The position numbers and the translations under genes are program-made. From Climacium dendroides (taxonomy: Eukaryota > Streptophyta > Bryopsida > Hypnales > Climaciaceae): a stretch of DNA of 64,000 bases. This document shows, one piece after another, positions 22,393-36,871 of this stretch. Within the stretch, counting starts at the first letter, position 1. Every line of letters begins with the position of its first letter. The DNA lies in NCBI GenBank assembly GCA_950106755.1, contig CATNNA010000003.1:992001-1056000 (forward strand), read 5' to 3'. The notes beneath the pieces are model-generated. The model ran no database searches. It was given only the letters and a program-made list of their open reading frames with translations, and was not told the origin of the DNA.

Positions 22393-24323
22393 ATGTCCGA
22401 AAACATATTATACAAGTTGCAAATCTTCGAAATAATTAGGATTCATCCAAAAATGAAGTTTAAGAGAACCCTATTGCTTCCCCACACTTTTCCATTTGAA
22501 ATGGGTTTAAAAATAGAAACTCTAAAAATTATTCTGTATTTAATAGAAACCAAAACAATGAATTATATCGTTTTGACGTGGAAGCATGTCCGAAAACATA
22601 TTACACAAGTTGCAAATCTACGAAATAATTAGGATTCATCCAAAAATGAAGTTTAAGAGAACCCTATTGCTTCCCCACACTTTTCCATTTGAAATGGGTT
22701 TAAAAAAAGAAACTCTAAAAATCATGCTATATTTAATAGAAACCAAAACAATGAATTATATCGTTTTGACGTGGAAGCATGTCCGAAAACATATTACACA
22801 AGTTGCAAATCTTCGAAATAATTAGGATTCATCCAAAAATGAAGTCTAAGAGAACCCTATTGCTTCCCCACACTTTTCCATTTGAAATGGGTTTAAAAAA
22901 AGAAACTCTAAAAATCATGCTATATTTAATAGAAACCAAAACAATGAATTATATCGTTTTGACGTGGAAGCATGTCCGAAAACATATTACACAAGTTGCA
23001 AATCTTCGAAATAATTAGGATTCATCAAAAAATGATGTTCAAGAGAACCCTTTTGCTTCCCCACACTTTTCCATTTGAAATGGGTTTAAAAACAGAAACT
23101 CTAAAAATCATGCTATATTTAATAGAAACCAAAACAATGAATTATATCGTTTTGACGTGGAAGCATGTCCGAAAACATATTACACAAGTTGCAAATCTTC
23201 GAAATAATTAGGATTCATCCAAAAATGAAGTTTAAGAGAACCCTATTGCTTCCCCACACTTTTCCATTTGAAATGGGTTTAAAAAAAAGAAACTCTAAAA
23301 ATCATGCTATATTTAATAGAAACCAAAACAATGAATTATATCGTTTTGACGTGGAAGCATGTCCGAAAACATATTACACAAGTTGCAAATCTTCGAAATA
23401 ATTAGGATTCATCCAAAAATGAAGTTTAAGAGAACCCTATTGCTTCCCCACACTTTTCCATTTGAAATGGGTTTAAAAAAAGAAACTCTAAAAATCATGC
23501 TATATTTAATAGAAACCAAAACAATGAATTATATCGTTTTGACGTGGAAGCATGTCCGAAAACATATTATACAAGTTGCAAATCTTCGAAATAATTAGGA
23601 TTCATCCAAAAATGAAGTTTAAGAGAACCCTATTGCTTCCCCACACTTTTCCATTTGAAATGGGTTTAAAAACAGAAACTCTAAAAATCATGCTATATTT
23701 AATAGAAACCAAAACAATGAATTATATCGTTTTGACGTGGAAGCATGTCCGAAAACATATTACACAAGTTGCAAATCTTCGAAATAATTAGGATTCATCA
23801 AAAAATGATGTTCAAGAGAACCCTTTTGCTTCCCCACACTTTTCCATTTGAAATGGGTTTAAAAAAAGAAACTCTAAAAATCATGCTATATTTAATAGAA
23901 ACCAAAACAATGAATTATATCGTTTTGACGTGGAAGCATGTCCGAAAACATATTATACAAGTTGCAAATCTTCGAAATAATTAGGATTCATCCAAAAATG
24001 AAGTTTAAGAGAACCCTATTGCTTCCCCACACTTTTCCATTTGAAATGGGTTTAAAAACAGAAACTCTAAAAATCATGCTATATTTAATAGAAACCAAAA
24101 CAATGAATTATATCGTTTTGACGTGGAAGCATGTCCGAAAACATATTATACAAGTTGCAAATCTTCGAAATAATTAGGATTCATCCAAAAATGAAGTTTA
24201 AGAGAACCCTATTGCTTCCCCACACTTTTCCATTTGAAATGGGTTTAAAAACAGAAACTCTAAAAATCATGCTATATTTAATAGAAACCAAAACAATGAA
24301 TTATATCGTTTTGACGTGGAAGC
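22393..24323. repeat. Irregular satellite monomers 117-126
   Basis: This stretch mixes many diagnostic states without a stable period. It contains a private m122 T (22393), a second A8 monomer (23165-23358), m122 C monomers (22972, 23552, 23938, 24131), repeated m19 T starts, and m69 C / m81 T monomers at 22972 and 23745. The run 23745-24323 (m69 C/m81 T, then two m19 T monomers) resembles 40735-41313 about 17 kb away. The patch marks a boundary between HOR families. Confidence 0.78.
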
Positions 24324-25288
24324 ATGTCCGAAAACATATTACACAAGTTGCAAATCTACGAAATAATTAGGATTCATCAAAAAATGATGTTTAAGAGAAC
24401 GCTATTGCTTCCCCACACTTTTCTATTTGAAATGGGTTTAAAAAAAGAAACTCTAAAAATTATTCTGTATTTAATAGAAACCAAAACAATGAATTATATC
24501 GTTTTGACGTGGAAGCATGTCCGAAAACATATTACACAAGTTGCAAATCTTCGAAATAATTAGGATTCATCCAAAAATGAAGTTTAAGAGAACCCTATTG
24601 CTTCCCCACACTTTTCCATTTGAAATGGGTTTAAAAAAAGAAACTCTAAAAATTATTCTGTATTTAATAGAAACCAAAACAATGAATTATATCGTTTTGA
24701 CGTGGAAGCATGTCCGAAAACATATTACACAAGTTGCAAATCTACGAAATAATTAGGATTCATCAAAAAATGACGTTTAAGAGAACCCTATTGCTTCCCC
24801 ACACTTTTCCATTTGAAATGGGTTTAAAAAAAGAAACTCTAAAAATCATGCTATATTTAATAGAAACCAAAACAATGAATTATATCGTTTTGACGTGGAA
24901 GCATGTCCGAAAACATATTACACAAGTTGCAAATCTTCGAAATAATTAGGATTCATCCAAAAATGAAGTTTAAGAGAACCCTATTGCTTCCCCACACTTT
25001 TCCATTTGAAATGGGTTTAAAAACAGAAACTCTAAAAATCATGCTATATTTAATAGAAACCAAAACAATGAATTATATCGTTTTGACGTGGAAGCATGTC
25101 CGAAAACATATTACACAAGTTGCAAATCTACGAACTAATTAGGATTCATCAAAAAATGAAGTTTAAGAGAACCCTATTGCTTCCCCACACTTTTCCATTT
25201 GAAATGGGTTTAAAAAAAGAAACTCTAAAAATCATGCTATATTTAATAGAAACCAAAACAATGAATTATATCGTTTTGACGTGGAAGC
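24324..25288. repeat. 5-mer HOR copy 1 (965 bp)
   Basis: Monomers 127-131 are, in order: m78G/m101T; ATTATTCTG type; m65 C; m122 C; then a monomer whose left part has CGAACTAATT (m40 A to C). The C at 25135 recurs at 26100, exactly 965 bp (5 x 193) later. The unit shares its first three monomers with the 7-mer HOR of the first 8 kb, suggesting it was assembled from that family. Confidence 0.88.
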
Positions 25289-26832
25289 ATGTCCGAAAAC
25301 ATATTACACAAGTTGCAAATCTACGAAATAATTAGGATTCATCAAAAAATGATGTTTAAGAGAACGCTATTGCTTCCCCACACTTTTCTATTTGAAATGG
25401 GTTTAAAAAAAGAAACTCTAAAAATTATTCTGTATTTAATAGAAACCAAAACAATGAATTATATCGTTTTGACGTGGAAGCATGTCCGAAAACATATTAC
25501 ACAAGTTGCAAATCTTCGAAATAATTAGGATTCATCCAAAAATGAAGTTTAAGAGAACCCTATTGCTTCCCCACACTTTTCCATTTGAAATGGGTTTAAA
25601 AAAAGAAACTCTAAAAATTATTCTGTATTTAATAGAAACCAAAACAATGAATTATATCGTTTTGACGTGGAAGCATGTCCGAAAACATATTACACAAGTT
25701 GCAAATCTACGAAATAATTAGGATTCATCAAAAAATGACGTTTAAGAGAACCCTATTGCTTCCCCACACTTTTCCATTTGAAATGGGTTTAAAAAAAGAA
25801 ACTCTAAAAATCATGCTATATTTAATAGAAACCAAAACAATGAATTATATCGTTTTGACGTGGAAGCATGTCCGAAAACATATTACACAAGTTGCAAATC
25901 TTCGAAATAATTAGGATTCATCCAAAAATGAAGTTTAAGAGAACCCTATTGCTTCCCCACACTTTTCCATTTGAAATGGGTTTAAAAACAGAAACTCTAA
26001 AAATCATGCTATATTTAATAGAAACCAAAACAATGAATTATATCGTTTTGACGTGGAAGCATGTCCGAAAACATATTACACAAGTTGCAAATCTACGAAC
26101 TAATTAGGATTCATCAAAAAATGAAGTTTAAGAGAACCCTATTGCTTCCCCACACTTTTCCATTTGAAATGGGTTTAAAAAAAGAAACTCTAAAAATCAT
26201 GCTATATTTAATAGAAACCAAAACAATGAATTATATCGTTTTGACGTGGAAGCATGTCCGAAAACATATTACACAAGTTGCAAATCTACGAAATAATTAG
26301 GATTCATCAAAAAATGATGTTTAAGAGAACGCTATTGCTTCCCCACACTTTTCTATTTGAAATGGGTTTAAAAAAAGAAACTCTAAAAATTATTCTGTAT
26401 TTAATAGAAACCAAAACAATGAATTATATCGTTTTGACGTGGAAGCATGTCCGAAAACATATTACACAAGTTGCAAATCTTCGAAATAATTAGGATTCAT
26501 CCAAAAATGAAGTTTAAGAGAACCCTATTGCTTCCCCACACTTTTCCATTTGAAATGGGTTTAAAAAAAGAAACTCTAAAAATTATTCTGTATTTAATAG
26601 AAACCAAAACAATGAATTATATCGTTTTGACGTGGAAGCATGTCCGAAAACATATTACACAAGTTGCAAATCTACGAAATAATTAGGATTCATCAAAAAA
26701 TGACGTTTAAGAGAACCCTATTGCTTCCCCACACTTTTCCATTTGAAATGGGTTTAAAAAAAGAAACTCTAAAAATCATGCTATATTTAATAGAAACCAA
26801 AACAATGAATTATATCGTTTTGACGTGGAAGC
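25289..26832. repeat. 5-mer HOR copy 2 and partial copy 3
   Basis: Monomers 132-136 (25289-26253) repeat the preceding 5-mer exactly in order. Monomers 137-139 (26254-26832) repeat its first three and then the series stops, since monomer 140 lacks the m122 C expected at the fourth place. Offsets are 965 bp throughout. Confidence 0.86.
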
Positions 26833-29148
26833 ATGTCCGAAAACATATTACACAAGTTGCAAATCTTCGAAATAATTAGGATTCATCCAAAAATGAAGTT
26901 TAAGAGAACCCTATTGCTTCCCCACACTTTTCCATTTGAAATGGGTTTAAAAAAAGAAACTCTAAAAATCATGCTATATTTAATAGAAACCAAAACAATG
27001 AATTATATCGTTTTGACGTGGAAGCATGTCCGAAAACATATTACACAAGTTGCAAATCTTCGAAATAATTAGGATTCATCAAAAAATGATGTTTAAGAGA
27101 ACCCTATTGCTTCCCCACACTTTTCCATTTGAAATGGGTTTAAAAAAAGAAACTCTAAAAATCATGCTATATTTAATAGAAACCAAAACAATGAATTATA
27201 TCGTTTTGACGTGGAAGCATGTCCGAAAACATATTACACAAGTTGCAAATCTTCGAAATAATTAGGATTCATCCAAAAATGAAGTTTAAGAGAACCCTAT
27301 TGCTTCCCCACACTTTTCCATTTGAAATGGGTTTAAAAAAAGAAACTCTAAAAATTATTCTGTATTTAATAGAAACCAAAACAATGAATTATATCGTTTT
27401 GACGTGGAAGCATGTCCGAAAACATATTACACAAGTTGCAAATCTTCGAAATAATTAGGATTCATCAAAAAATGATGTTTAAGAGAACCCTATTGCTTCC
27501 CCACACTTTTCCATTTGAAATGGGTTTAAAAAAAGAAACTCTAAAAATCATGCTATATTTAATAGAAACCAAAACAATGAATTATATCGTTTTGACGTGG
27601 AAGCATGTCCGAAAACATATTACACAAGTTGCAAATCTTCGAAATAATTAGGATTCATCCAAAAATGAAGTTTAAGAGAACCCTATTGCTTCCCCACACT
27701 TTTCCATTTGAAATGGGTTTAAAAACAGAAACTCTAAAAATCATGCTATATTTAATAGAAACCAAAACAATGAATTATATCGTTTTGACGTGGAAGCATG
27801 TCCGAAAACATATTACACAAGTTGCAAATCTACGAACTAATTAGGATTCATCAAAAAATGAAGTTTAAGAGAACCCTATTGCTTCCCCACACTTTTCCAT
27901 TTGAAATGGGTTTAAAAAAAGAAACTCTAAAAATCATGCTATATTTAATAGAAACCAAAACAATGAATTATATCGTTTTGACGTGGAAGCATGTCCGAAA
28001 ACATATTACACAAGTTGCAAATCTTCGAAATAATTAGGATTCATCAAAAAATGATGTTTAAGAGAACCCTATTGCTTCCCCACACTTTTCCATTTGAAAT
28101 GGGTTTAAAAAAAGAAACTCTAAAAATCATGCTATATTTAATAGAAACCAAAACAATGAATTATATCGTTTTGACGTGGAAGCATGTCCGAAAACATATT
28201 ACACAAGTTGCAAATCTTCGAAATAATTAGGATTCATCCAAAAATGAAGTCTAAGAGAACCCTATTGCTTCCCCACACTTTTCCATTTGAAATGGGTTTA
28301 AAAAAAGAAACTCTAAAAATCATGCTATATTTAATAGAAACCAAAACAATGAATTATATCGTTTTGACGTGGAAGCATGTCCGAAAACATATTACACAAG
28401 TTGCAAATCTTCGAAATAATTAGGATTCATCAAAAAATGATGTTTAAGAGAACCCTATTGCTTCCCCACACTTTTCCATTTGAAATGGGTTTAAAAAAAG
28501 AAACTCTAAAAATCATGCTATATTTAATAGAAACCAAAACAATGAATTATATCGTTTTGACGTGGAAGCATGTCCGAAAACATATTACACAAGTTGCAAA
28601 TCTTCGAAATAATTAGGATTCATCCAAAAATGAAGTTTAAGAGAACCCTATTGCTTCCCCACACTTTTCCATTTGAAATGGGTTTAAAAAAAGAAACTCT
28701 AAAAATCATGCTATATTTAATAGAAACCAAAACAATGAATTATATCGTTTTGACGTGGAAGTATGTCCGAAAACATATTACACAAGTTGCAAATCTTCGA
28801 AATAATTAGGATTCATCCAAAAATGAAGTCTAAGAGAACCCTATTGCTTCCCCACACTTTTCCATTTGAAATGGGTTTAAAAAAAGAAACTCTAAAAATC
28901 ATGCTATATTTAATAGAAACCAAAACAATGAATTATATCGTTTTGACGTGGAAGCATGTCCGAAAACATATTACACAAGTTGCAAATCTTCGAAATAATT
29001 AGGATTCATCAAAAAATGATGTTTAAGAGAACCCTATTGCTTCCCCACACTTTTCCATTTGAAATGGGTTTAAAAAAAGAAACTCTAAAAATCATGCTAT
29101 ATTTAATAGAAACCAAAACAATGAATTATATCGTTTTGACGTGGAAGC
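26833..29148. repeat. Satellite monomers 140-151, transition between 5-mer families
   Basis: Twelve 193-bp monomers alternate m56 C and m56 A types for much of their length. Monomers 144-145 (27605-27990) carry the m122 C and m40 C pair. Monomers 144-148 have the same order of types as the next 5-mer family except at m122 and the ATTATTCTG site; the offset to 29149 is 1,544 bp (8 monomers). Monomer 150 begins after a private GTATGTCC, a change of the usual GCATGTCC. Confidence 0.78.
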
Positions 29149-30113
29149 ATGTCCGAAAACATATTACACAAGTTGCAAATCTTCGAAATAATTAGGATTC
29201 ATCCAAAAATGAAGTTTAAGAGAACCCTATTGCTTCCCCACACTTTTCCATTTGAAATGGGTTTAAAAAAAGAAACTCTAAAAATTATTCTGTATTTAAT
29301 AGAAACCAAAACAATGAATTATATCGTTTTGACGTGGAAGCATGTCCGAAAACATATTACACAAGTTGCAAATCTACGAACTAATTAGGATTCATCAAAA
29401 AATGAAGTTTAAGAGAACCCTATTGCTTCCCCACACTTTTCCATTTGAAATGGGTTTAAAAACAGAAACTCTAAAAATCATGCTATATTTAATAGAAACC
29501 AAAACAATGAATTATATCGTTTTGACGTGGAAGCATGTCCGAAAACATATTACACAAGTTGCAAATCTTCGAAATAATTAGGATTCATCAAAAAATGATG
29601 TTTAAGAGAACCCTATTGCTTCCCCACACTTTTCCATTTGAAATGGGTTTAAAAAAAGAAACTCTAAAAATCATGCTATATTTAATAGAAACCAAAACAA
29701 TGAATTATATCGTTTTGACGTGGAAGCATGTCCGAAAACATATTACACAAGTTGCAAATCTTCGAAATAATTAGGATTCATCCAAAAATGAAGTCTAAGA
29801 GAACCCTATTGCTTCCCCACACTTTTCCATTTGAAATGGGTTTAAAAAAAGAAACTCTAAAAATCATGCTATATTTAATAGAAACCAAAACAATGAATTA
29901 TATCGTTTTGACGTGGAAGCATGTCCGAAAACATATTACACAAGTTGCAAATCTTCGAAATAATTAGGATTCATCAAAAAATGATGTTTAAGAGAACCCT
30001 ATTGCTTCCCCACACTTTTCCATTTGAAATGGGTTTAAAAAAAGAAACTCTAAAAATCATGCTATATTTAATAGAAACCAAAACAATGAATTATATCGTT
30101 TTGACGTGGAAGC
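29149..30113. repeat. Second 5-mer HOR family, copy 1 (965 bp)
   Basis: Monomers 152-156 run: ATTATTCTG type; m40 C with m122 C; m65 T; m68 C; m65 T. The m40 C marker is shared with the 24.3-26.8 kb family, but the other members differ, so this is a re-assorted 5-mer. The next copy follows at exactly 965 bp. Confidence 0.88.
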
Positions 30114-31464
30114 ATGTCCGAAAACATATTACACAAGTTGCAAATCTTCGAAATAATTAGGATTCATCCAAAAATGAAGTTTAAGAGAACCCTATTGCTT
30201 CCCCACACTTTTCCATTTGAAATGGGTTTAAAAAAAGAAACTCTAAAAATTATTCTGTATTTAATAGAAACCAAAACAATGAATTATATCGTTTTGACGT
30301 GGAAGCATGTCCGAAAACATATTACACAAGTTGCAAATCTACGAACTAATTAGGATTCATCAAAAAATGAAGTTTAAGAGAACCCTATTGCTTCCCCACA
30401 CTTTTCCATTTGAAATGGGTTTAAAAACAGAAACTCTAAAAATCATGCTATATTTAATAGAAACCAAAACAATGAATTATATCGTTTTGACGTGGAAGCA
30501 TGTCCGAAAACATATTACACAAGTTGCAAATCTTCGAAATAATTAGGATTCATCAAAAAATGATGTTTAAGAGAACCCTATTGCTTCCCCACACTTTTCC
30601 ATTTGAAATGGGTTTAAAAAAAGAAACTCTAAAAATCATGCTATATTTAATAGAAACCAAAACAATGAATTATATCGTTTTGACGTGGAAGCATGTCCGA
30701 AAACATATTACACAAGTTGCAAATCTTCGAAATAATTAGGATTCATCCAAAAATGAAGTCTAAGAGAACCCTATTGCTTCCCCACACTTTTCCATTTGAA
30801 ATGGGTTTAAAAAAAGAAACTCTAAAAATCATGCTATATTTAATAGAAACCAAAACAATGAATTATATCGTTTTGACGTGGAAGCATGTCCGAAAACATA
30901 TTACACAAGTTGCAAATCTTCGAAATAATTAGGATTCATCAAAAAATGATGTTTAAGAGAACCCTATTGCTTCCCCACACTTTTCCATTTGAAATGGGTT
31001 TAAAAAAAGAAACTCTAAAAATCATGCTATATTTAATAGAAACCAAAACAATGAATTATATCGTTTTGACGTGGAAGCATGTCCGAAAACATATTACACA
31101 AGTTGCAAATCTTCGAAATAATTAGGATTCATCCAAAAATGAAGTCTAAGAGAACCCTATTGCTTCCCCACACTTTTCCATATGAAATGGGTTTAAAAAA
31201 AGAAACTCTAAAAATCATGCTATATTTAATAGAAACCAAAACAATGAATTATATCGTTTTGACGTGGAAGCATGTCCGAAAACATATTACACAAGTTGCA
31301 AATCTTCGAAATAATTAGGATTCATCAAAAAATGATGTTTAAGAGAACCCTATTGCTTCCCCACACTTTTCCATTTGAAATGGGTTTAAAAAAAGAAACT
31401 CTAAAAATCATGCTATATTTAATAGAAACCAAAACAATGAATTATATCGTTTTGACGTGGAAGC
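30114..31464. repeat. Second 5-mer HOR family, copy 2, plus two linking monomers
   Basis: Monomers 157-161 (30114-31078) repeat the previous 5-mer in every diagnostic state. Monomer 162 (31079-31271) then brings in the m68 C / CCATATG type, and monomer 163 is an m65 T type, as at the end of the A8-led units that follow. No m40 C variant occurs to the right of this block. Confidence 0.84.
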
Positions 31465-33588
31465 ATGTCCGAAAACATATTACACAAGTTGCAAATCTTC
31501 GAAATAATTAGGATTCATCCAAAAATGAAGTTTAAGAGAACCCTATTGCTTCCCCACACTTTTCCATTTGAAATGGGTTTAAAAAAAAGAAACTCTAAAA
31601 ATCATGCTATATTTAATAGAAACCAAAACAATGAATTATATCGTTTTGACGTGGAAGCATGTCCGAAAACATATTATACAAGTTGCAAATCTTCGAAATA
31701 ATTAGGATTCATCCAAAAATGAAGTTTAAGAGAACCCTATTGCTTCCCCACACTTTTCCATTTGAAATGGGTTTAAAAAAAGAAACTCTAAAAATCATGC
31801 TATATTTAATAGAAACCAAAACAATGAATTATATCGTTTTGACGTGGAAGCATGTCCGAAAACATATTACACAAGTTGCAAATCTTCGAAATAATTAGGA
31901 TTCATCAAAAAATGATGTTTAAGAGAACCCTATTGCTTCCCCACACTTTTCCATTTGAAATGGGTTTAAAAAAAGAAACTCTAAAAATCATGCTAAATTT
32001 AATAGAAACCAAAACAATGAATTATATCGTTTTGACGTGGAAGCATGTCCGAAAACATATTACACAAGTTGCAAATCTTCGAAATAATTAGGATTCATCC
32101 AAAAATGAAGTCTAAGAGAACCCTATTGCTTCCCCACACTTTTCCATTTGAAATGGGTTTAAAAAAAGAAACTCTAAAAATCATGCTATATTTAATAGAA
32201 ACCAAAACAATGAATTATATCGTTTTGACGTGGAAGCATGTCCGAAAACATATTACACAAGTTGCAAATCTTCGAAATAATTAGGATTCATCCAAAAATG
32301 AAGTCTAAGAGAACCCTATTGCTTCCCCACACTTTTCCATATGAAATGGGTTTAAAAAAAGAAACTCTAAAAATCATGCTATATTTAATAGAAACCAAAA
32401 CAATGAATTATATCGTTTTGACGTGGAAGCATGTCCGAAAACATATTACACAAGTTGCAAATCTTCGAAATAATTAGGATTCATCAAAAAATGATGTTTA
32501 AGAGAACCCTATTGCTTCCCCACACTTTTCCATTTGAAATGGGTTTAAAAAAAGAAACTCTAAAAATCATGCTATATTTAATAGAAACCAAAACAATGAA
32601 TTATATCGTTTTGACGTGGAAGCATGTCCGAAAACATATTACACAAGTTGCAAATCTTCGAAATAATTAGGATTCATCCAAAAATGAAGTTTAAGAGAAC
32701 CCTATTGCTTCCCCACACTTTTCCATTTGAAATGGGTTTAAAAAAAGAAACTCTAAAAATCATGCTATATTTAATAGAAACCAAAACAATGAATTATATC
32801 GTTTTGACGTGGAAGCATGTCCGAAAACATATTACACAAGTTGCAAATCTTCGAAATAATTAGGATTCATCCAAAAATGAAGTCTAAGAGAACCCTATTG
32901 CTTCCCCACACTTTTCCATTTGAAATGGGTTTAAAAAAAGAAACTCTAAAAATCATGCTATATTTAATAGAAACCAAAACAATGAATTATATCGTTTTGA
33001 CGTGGAAGCATGTCCGAAAACATATTACACAAGTTGCAAATCTTCGAAATAATTAGGATTCATCAAAAAATGATGTTTAAGAGAACCCTATTGCTTCCCC
33101 ACACTTTTCCATTTGAAATGGGTTTAAAAAAAGAAACTCTAAAAATCATGCTATATTTAATAGAAACCAAAACAATGAATTATATCGTTTTGACGTGGAA
33201 GCATGTCCGAAAACATATTACACAAGTTGCAAATCTTCGAAATAATTAGGATTCATCCAAAAATGAAGTCTAAGAGAACCCTATTGCTTCCCCACACTTT
33301 TCCATATGAAATGGGTTTAAAAAAAGAAACTCTAAAAATCATGCTATATTTAATAGAAACCAAAACAATGAATTATATCGTTTTGACGTGGAAGCATGTC
33401 CGAAAACATATTACACAAGTTGCAAATCTTCGAAATAATTAGGATTCATCAAAAAATGATGTTTAAGAGAACCCTATTGCTTCCCCACACTTTTCCATTT
33501 GAAATGGGTTTAAAAAAAGAAACTCTAAAAATCATGCTATATTTAATAGAAACCAAAACAATGAATTATATCGTTTTGACGTGGAAGC
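31465..33588. repeat. A8-led HOR unit 1, 11 monomers (2,124 bp)
   Basis: The unit opens with a 194-bp A8 monomer, followed by an m19 T monomer, an m145 A monomer (CTAAATTT), an m68 C monomer, an m68 C / CCATATG monomer and an m65 T monomer. These six form the core. Five more monomers (32624-33588) repeat parts of that core. The next A8 monomer starts 2,124 bp on, which is 11 x 193 + 1. Confidence 0.9.
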
Positions 33589-34747
33589 ATGTCCGAAAAC
33601 ATATTACACAAGTTGCAAATCTTCGAAATAATTAGGATTCATCCAAAAATGAAGTTTAAGAGAACCCTATTGCTTCCCCACACTTTTCCATTTGAAATGG
33701 GTTTAAAAAAAAGAAACTCTAAAAATCATGCTATATTTAATAGAAACCAAAACAATGAATTATATCGTTTTGACGTGGAAGCATGTCCGAAAACATATTA
33801 TACAAGTTGCAAATCTTCGAAATAATTAGGATTCATCCAAAAATGAAGTTTAAGAGAACCCTATTGCTTCCCCACACTTTTCCATTTGAAATGGGTTTAA
33901 AAAAAGAAACTCTAAAAATCATGCTATATTTAATAGAAACCAAAACAATGAATTATATCGTTTTGACGTGGAAGCATGTCCGAAAACATATTACACAAGT
34001 TGCAAATCTTCGAAATAATTAGGATTCATCAAAAAATGATGTTTAAGAGAACCCTATTGCTTCCCCACACTTTTCCATTTGAAATGGGTTTAAAAAAAGA
34101 AACTCTAAAAATCATGCTAAATTTAATAGAAACCAAAACAATGAATTATATCGTTTTGACGTGGAAGCATGTCCGAAAACATATTACACAAGTTGCAAAT
34201 CTTCGAAATAATTAGGATTCATCAAAAAATGAAGTCTAAGAGAACCCTATTGCTTCCCCACACTTTTCCATTTGAAATGGGTTTAAAAAAAGAAACTCTA
34301 AAAATCATGCTATATTTAATAGAAACCAAAACAATGAATTATATCGTTTTGACGTGGAAGCATGTCCGAAAACATATTACACAAGTTGCAAATCTTCGAA
34401 ATAATTAGGATTCATCCAAAAATGAAGTCTAAGAGAACCCTATTGCTTCCCCACACTTTTCCATATGAAATGGGTTTAAAAAAAGAAACTCTAAAAATCA
34501 TGCTATATTTAATAGAAACCAAAACAATGAATTATATCGTTTTGACGTGGAAGCATGTCCGAAAACATATTACACAAGTTGCAAATCTTCGAAATAATTA
34601 GGATTCATCAAAAAATGATGTTTAAGAGAACCCTATTGCTTCCCCACACTTTTCCATTTGAAATGGGTTTAAAAAAAGAAACTCTAAAAATCATGCTATA
34701 TTTAATAGAAACCAAAACAATGAATTATATCGTTTTGACGTGGAAGC
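33589..34747. repeat. A8-led HOR unit 2, core 6 monomers (1,159 bp)
   Basis: Monomers 175-180 contain only the six-monomer core. The fourth monomer (34169) is unusual in joining m56 A with m68 C, elsewhere in the family m56 C with m68 C, so it looks like a crossover or conversion product. Confidence 0.9.
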
Positions 34748-36871
34748 ATGTCCGAAAACATATTACACAAGTTGCAAATCTTCGAAATAATTAGGATTCA
34801 TCCAAAAATGAAGTTTAAGAGAACCCTATTGCTTCCCCACACTTTTCCATTTGAAATGGGTTTAAAAAAAAGAAACTCTAAAAATCATGCTATATTTAAT
34901 AGAAACCAAAACAATGAATTATATCGTTTTGACGTGGAAGCATGTCCGAAAACATATTATACAAGTTGCAAATCTTCGAAATAATTAGGATTCATCCAAA
35001 AATGAAGTTTAAGAGAACCCTATTGCTTCCCCACACTTTTCCATTTGAAATGGGTTTAAAAAAAGAAACTCTAAAAATCATGCTATATTTAATAGAAACC
35101 AAAACAATGAATTATATCGTTTTGACGTGGAAGCATGTCCGAAAACATATTATACAAGTTGCAAATCTTCGAAATAATTAGGATTCATCCAAAAATGAAG
35201 TTTAAGAGAACCCTATTGCTTCCCCACACTTTTCCATTTGAAATGGGTTTAAAAAAAGAAACTCTAAAAATCATGCTATATTTAATAGAAACCAAAACAA
35301 TGAATTATATCGTTTTGACGTGGAAGCATGTCCGAAAACATATTACACAAGTTGCAAATCTTCGAAATAATTAGGATTCATCAAAAAATGATGTTTAAGA
35401 GAACCCTATTGCTTCCCCACACTTTTCCATTTGAAATGGGTTTAAAAAAAGAAACTCTAAAAATCATGCTAAATTTAATAGAAACCAAAACAATGAATTA
35501 TATCGTTTTGACGTGGAAGCATGTCCGAAAACATATTACACAAGTTGCAAATCTTCGAAATAATTAGGATTCATCAAAAAATGATGTTTAAGAGAACCCT
35601 ATTGCTTCCCCACACTTTTCCATTTGAAATGGGTTTAAAAAAAGAAACTCTAAAAATCATGCTAAATTTAATAGAAACCAAAACAATGAATTATATCGTT
35701 TTGACGTGGAAGCATGTCCGAAAACATATTACACAAGTTGCAAATCTTCGAAATAATTAGGATTCATCCAAAAATGAAGTCTAAGAGAACCCTATTGCTT
35801 CCCCACACTTTTCCATTTGAAATGGGTTTAAAAAAAGAAACTCTAAAAATCATGCTATATTTAATAGAAACCAAAACAATGAATTATATCGTTTTGACGT
35901 GGAAGCATGTCCGAAAACATATTACACAAGTTGCAAATCTTCGAAATAATTAGGATTCATCCAAAAATGAAGTCTAAGAGAACCCTATTGCTTCCCCACA
36001 CTTTTCCATATGAAATGGGTTTAAAAAAAGAAACTCTAAAAATCATGCTATATTTAATAGAAACCAAAACAATGAATTATATCGTTTTGACGTGGAAGCA
36101 TGTCCGAAAACATATTACACAAGTTGCAAATCTTCGAAATAATTAGGATTCATCCAAAAATGAAGTTTAAGAGAACCCTATTGCTTCCCCACACTTTTCC
36201 ATTTGAAATGGGTTTAAAAAAAGAAACTCTAAAAATCATGCTATATTTAATAGAAACCAAAACAATGAATTATATCGTTTTGACGTGGAAGCATGTCCGA
36301 AAACATATTACACAAGTTGCAAATCTTCGAAATAATTAGGATTCATCCAAAAATGAAGTCTAAGAGAACCCTATTGCTTCCCCACACTTTTCCATTTGAA
36401 ATGGGTTTAAAAAAAGAAACTCTAAAAATCATGCTATATTTAATAGAAACCAAAACAATGAATTATATCGTTTTGACGTGGAAGCATGTCCGAAAACATA
36501 TTACACAAGTTGCAAATCTTCGAAATAATTAGGATTCATCCAAAAATGAAGTCTAAGAGAACCCTATTGCTTCCCCACACTTTTCCATATGAAATGGGTT
36601 TAAAAAAAGAAACTCTAAAAATCATGCTATATTTAATAGAAACCAAAACAATGAATTATATCGTTTTGACGTGGAAGCATGTCCGAAAACATATTACACA
36701 AGTTGCAAATCTTCGAAATAATTAGGATTCATCAAAAAATGATGTTTAAGAGAACCCTATTGCTTCCCCACACTTTTCCATTTGAAATGGGTTTAAAAAA
36801 AGAAACTCTAAAAATCATGCTATATTTAATAGAAACCAAAACAATGAATTATATCGTTTTGACGTGGAAGC
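34748..36871. repeat. A8-led HOR unit 3, 11 monomers (2,124 bp)
   Basis: Monomers 181-191 have the core with two internal doublings: two successive m19 T monomers (34942, 35135) and two successive m145 A monomers (35328, 35521). The pair m68 C then CCATATG also occurs twice (35714-36099 and 36293-36678). The length equals unit 1, but the internal composition differs, so the equal length is coincidence and not direct copying. Confidence 0.9.
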
